NCBI GenBank assembly: GCA_964572365.1
Contig: CAZNFK010000027.1
Location: 1-24,246, forward strand
Length of the DNA: 24,246 nucleotides
Reading direction: 5' to 3'
Source of the DNA: Salinimicrobium sp964572365
GTDB lineage: Bacteria; Bacteroidota; Bacteroidia; Flavobacteriales; Flavobacteriaceae
Below the pieces are notes generated by a model. It made no database searches. It had not been told where the DNA came from and saw nothing but the letters and a program-made list of their open reading frames with translations. Position numbers and translations under genes: made by a program. Shown piece by piece: positions 22,233-24,246 of the stretch (position 1 is the stretch's first letter; each line of letters begins with the position of its first letter).

Positions 22233-23280
22233 GAAACCATTTTCGGGTGAAGCGAGAGATGTTTGTTTCAGGTGTAAGTTCTTCCCCTTTTTCTATGTGG
22301 TTCAGCAGTTCTTTAGAGATCATGGGTGCCAGTAAGATGCCCCTGCTTCCGAAGCCATTGCAACAATAGAGATTCCTATGTGCCGGATGCCTTCCTACCA
22401 AAGCCCGTCTGTCTATGGTAGACGGCCTAAGCCCCGCCACCTGGTCAACCACCTCGAAATCCACAGTGATCAGATCCTTCAGTTTCTCCACAAGCTCTTC
22501 TCTTGCCGCGGCTGTAGGCTCGGGAGATTTATCGGTATTGCTGTAAGTGGCTCCCACAGCGTAATGGTCACCGCCTGCCGGAAAAATAAAGATCGAGGAT
22601 TTTACCCCCACTTCCAGGTCAAGCCCGGGAGCTTTAATAATGATATATTCTCCTTTGTTTCCCCTTAACGGAAGGTAATTGAAGTACGGGTTATTCAGCA
22701 ACCCGAAACCTTCGCAGAAAATGATATTTTTAGCCCTGATGCCTTTATATTCGACGCCCTCTTCTGAAATTTGAAGTGCATCATATTCAAAACTCTCCTC
22801 TTTGAGCTTTTCTTTTTTCTGAAGATGTGCTGCATAGGCTTCAAGTAAGCCACGGGGATCAATGCGTTTGGTATTGAGGACCTTCCCGAAGGAATATTTT
22901 CCCGGGATATGAGGATTCACCTCCGAAATCAATTGTGTATCAAGAAAAGGCGCTAATTTGGGCTTATCGGCAGCGGCAAACCAGTTGTTTTGTTCTTCTA
23001 CCGAAGAAAACCTGCGATAGATCTCAAGGGGAGCCAAAAAGTCCTTTTTCAGAAGCTTTTCCATTTCTTGATAAAAGGGAACAGCCTCGGCCATTTGTTC
23101 ATCTGCCTTCCATGCGAGGGTAAATCGTTTGAGAATAACCGGGTTCATGAAGCCTCCGGCAACTTTAGAAGCTTCCTGAGAGCCGTCATCATAAACAAGG
23201 AATGATCTATCGGCCTTTTCCAGCCTGTAAGCAATAGCGGCTCCGCTTAGGCCGAGACCTACAATAAGGTAATCTTTCAT
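22216..23280 (-). CDS. FAD-dependent oxidoreductase (DAO family)
   Basis: A 354-residue flavoenzyme of the D-amino-acid oxidase/glycine oxidase type. The N-terminal dinucleotide-binding fold reads YLIVGLGLSGAAIAYRLE (GxGxxG at G8, G10, G13), followed by an acidic-ended second strand (VYDDG) and the GGFMNPV segment. The C-terminal FAD motif includes GLRPSTIDRRALVGRHP and NGFGSRGILLAP. The substrate is not predictable; an amine or amino acid is the family norm. The start is the ATG at 23280, not an upstream TTG at 23298. The start codon lies only about 20 bases after the gldN terminator, so a promoter must overlap it or the gene relies on read-through. Confidence 0.92.
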   Translation of the reverse strand: MKDYLIVGLGLSGAAIAYRLEKADRSFLVYDDGSQEASKVAGGFMNPVILKRFTLAWKADEQMAEAVPFYQEMEKLLKKDFLAPLEIYRRFSSVEEQNNWFAAADKPKLAPFLDTQLISEVNPHIPGKYSFGKVLNTKRIDPRGLLEAYAAHLQKKEKLKEESFEYDALQISEEGVEYKGIRAKNIIFCEGFGLLNNPYFNYLPLRGNKGEYIIIKAPGLDLEVGVKSSIFIFPAGGDHYAVGATYSNTDKSPEPTAAAREELVEKLKDLITVDFEVVDQVAGLRPSTIDRRALVGRHPAHRNLYCCNGFGSRGILLAPMISKELLNHIEKGEELTPETNISRFTRKWFPKAGS

Positions 23281-23300
23281 ACGGTAAAAATAAAACAAAA

Positions 23301-23325
23301 AACGCCTTTCGAAGAGAAAGGCGTT
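23301..23325 (-). terminator. Terminator downstream of gldN
   Basis: Perfect 10-bp stem AACGCCTTTC / GAAAGGCGTT with a 5-nt loop. On the minus strand it continues TTTTGTTTTA. It ends gldN (stop at 23351) just before the oxidoreductase gene. Confidence 0.9.
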
Positions 23326-23350
23326 CCTATTATTTTAGATGTGAAGGGAA

Positions 23351-24241
23351 TTAATAATTCCACATATCCTGTTCAAAATTCCGTATCTGCTCTCTTATAC
23401 GCTGTGATTCGAGCAGCTGCATAAAGGCATTGTTGTTAATGTAGTCATCCACCTGCCGGTCACCCTGCAAGTTATCTTCAGCATAGATCACCCCATGAAA
23501 CCTACGGGCATTCAGCAAATGATCATACGAAACGGGTTGAGAAGTATTTCTTGGATTAAAGGCATACGCCTCGTTCAAAACGTTTCTTGCTGAAGGAAAC
23601 CACACCCAGAACAATTCTACAAGGGCAGGTTCATCACTATCCAGGAAGTTAACATCGGGTGCTACGGGCGCGATACCCAGCAAACGGTATTTCAACTCTG
23701 CCTGACGTTTATCAAAATACCAGTACCCCCTAATATGGTACTCGGCGATATCGGCAGAAGAAATATCCCTTCGGCTAATGTACTGCGGATCGATTGGCTC
23801 CCCTGCATTGTACTGCTCAATACCAAGATCTGTAGTATCTACCTTGGAGAGGGCAGCAGAAATATCTTTAAGCTGGATCTTATCGTTAAAATAAGAATCT
23901 GCATAGATATCCTGGATCTTACCGTTCTTGATGTTCTTGATCAACACATCATACAGTGAACGTCTGGAACTTCCAATCTGGTTAGTATCTATGGGATAGT
24001 ACAACGGGAAGTTCACTCTTTCATCAAGATCAATGATCTCCCAGGTGGTCTTTGACCACAGTACATCGCGGGTATCCACATACCCATATTCCAACGGATC
24101 GTTCTTACCATAGGCCAATTCGGCTTTGGTAGGACCTTCAATGTCCTCGGGTTTTTTGGCGTTTAGAATATTCGTCTGGCCAAAAGTTGTCACCGAAAAG
24201 AGCAATCCACATATTCCAACTAAAAATCGGTTCCAGTTCAT
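23351..24241 (-). CDS. gldN: GldN, gliding motility / type IX secretion protein
   Basis: A 296-residue periplasmic component of the type IX secretion system of Bacteroidota; GldN with GldK forms the outer-membrane-associated ring coupled to the GldL-GldM motor that drives secretion and gliding. It has a signal peptide (about residues 1-21, ending TFGQ) and the GldN core: VLWSKTTWEIIDLDERVNFPLYYP, SLYDVLIKNI, IRGYWYFDKRQAELKYRLLGIAP and ELFWVWFPSARNVLN. The length is in the usual range, and it appears complete with the ATG at 24241, five bases from the window end. gldKLM should lie upstream beyond the edge. The gene presumably closes the operon, because a strong terminator follows. Confidence 0.96.
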   Translation of the reverse strand: MNWNRFLVGICGLLFSVTTFGQTNILNAKKPEDIEGPTKAELAYGKNDPLEYGYVDTRDVLWSKTTWEIIDLDERVNFPLYYPIDTNQIGSSRRSLYDVLIKNIKNGKIQDIYADSYFNDKIQLKDISAALSKVDTTDLGIEQYNAGEPIDPQYISRRDISSADIAEYHIRGYWYFDKRQAELKYRLLGIAPVAPDVNFLDSDEPALVELFWVWFPSARNVLNEAYAFNPRNTSQPVSYDHLLNARRFHGVIYAEDNLQGDRQVDDYINNNAFMQLLESQRIREQIRNFEQDMWNY

Positions 24242-24246
24242 ATTAC

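Overview
This window comes from the chromosome of a member of the Bacteroidota, most likely a Flavobacteriaceae (genus not determined). Three things point there. A gldN gene at the right edge belongs to the gliding-motility/type IX secretion machinery, which is found only in this phylum. Several genes are preceded by the Bacteroidota -7 promoter element TAnnTTTG, and Shine-Dalgarno sequences are scarce. The families GSCFA, LemA-TPM, Cys_rich_CPXG and DUF983 also fit. No insertion sequence, phage gene or CRISPR array is visible; this looks like core chromosome.

Layout, left to right. (1) 1-3071, minus strand: a truncated GSCFA-family gene and alaS (alanyl-tRNA synthetase), separated by a hairpin terminator. 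(2) 3207-6346, plus strand: a tight five-gene operon of membrane-anchored M23 peptidase, small MerR-type regulator, LemA, cytoplasmic TPM protein and secreted or anchored TPM protein with a glycine-rich tail, ending at a 20-bp bidirectional terminator. (3) 6455-9442, minus strand: ribosome assembly and RNA modification genes der, era and a TrmH/SpoU-type RNA methyltransferase. (4) 9556-12036: a tandem universal stress protein, a DUF4403-like protein of unknown role, an exported AhpD-like protein and a YegP-like DUF1508 protein. (5) 12283-18824: a very large soluble hybrid histidine kinase with nine near-identical 92-93-residue HAMP-type repeats, a GAF domain, a kinase core and three receivers, divergent from a single-domain response regulator. 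(6) 19132-19204: an initiator tRNA-fMet. (7) 19261-21784, minus strand: a SpoIIAA-like protein, a CPXCG zinc-ribbon protein and an ABC-F ATPase. (8) 21840-24241: DUF983 membrane protein, an FAD-dependent oxidoreductase overlapping it tail to tail, and gldN, whose gldKLM partners presumably lie beyond the right edge.

The most unusual object is the poly-HAMP kinase. It has the architecture of fungal group III (Nik1/Os-1) osmosensing kinases. Its repeats fall into two subtypes that alternate A-B-A-B-B-A-B-A-B, and its first receiver has lost conserved active-site residues. The adjacent response regulator is an obvious candidate partner. Other points worth a look are a GSCFA gene with no canonical start codon at its conserved N-terminus, an FNR-like dyad before the universal stress gene, facing promoters over a shared inverted repeat between alaS and the M23 gene, and a hairpin stem reused at three places. 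I see no clear new defence or mobile system.
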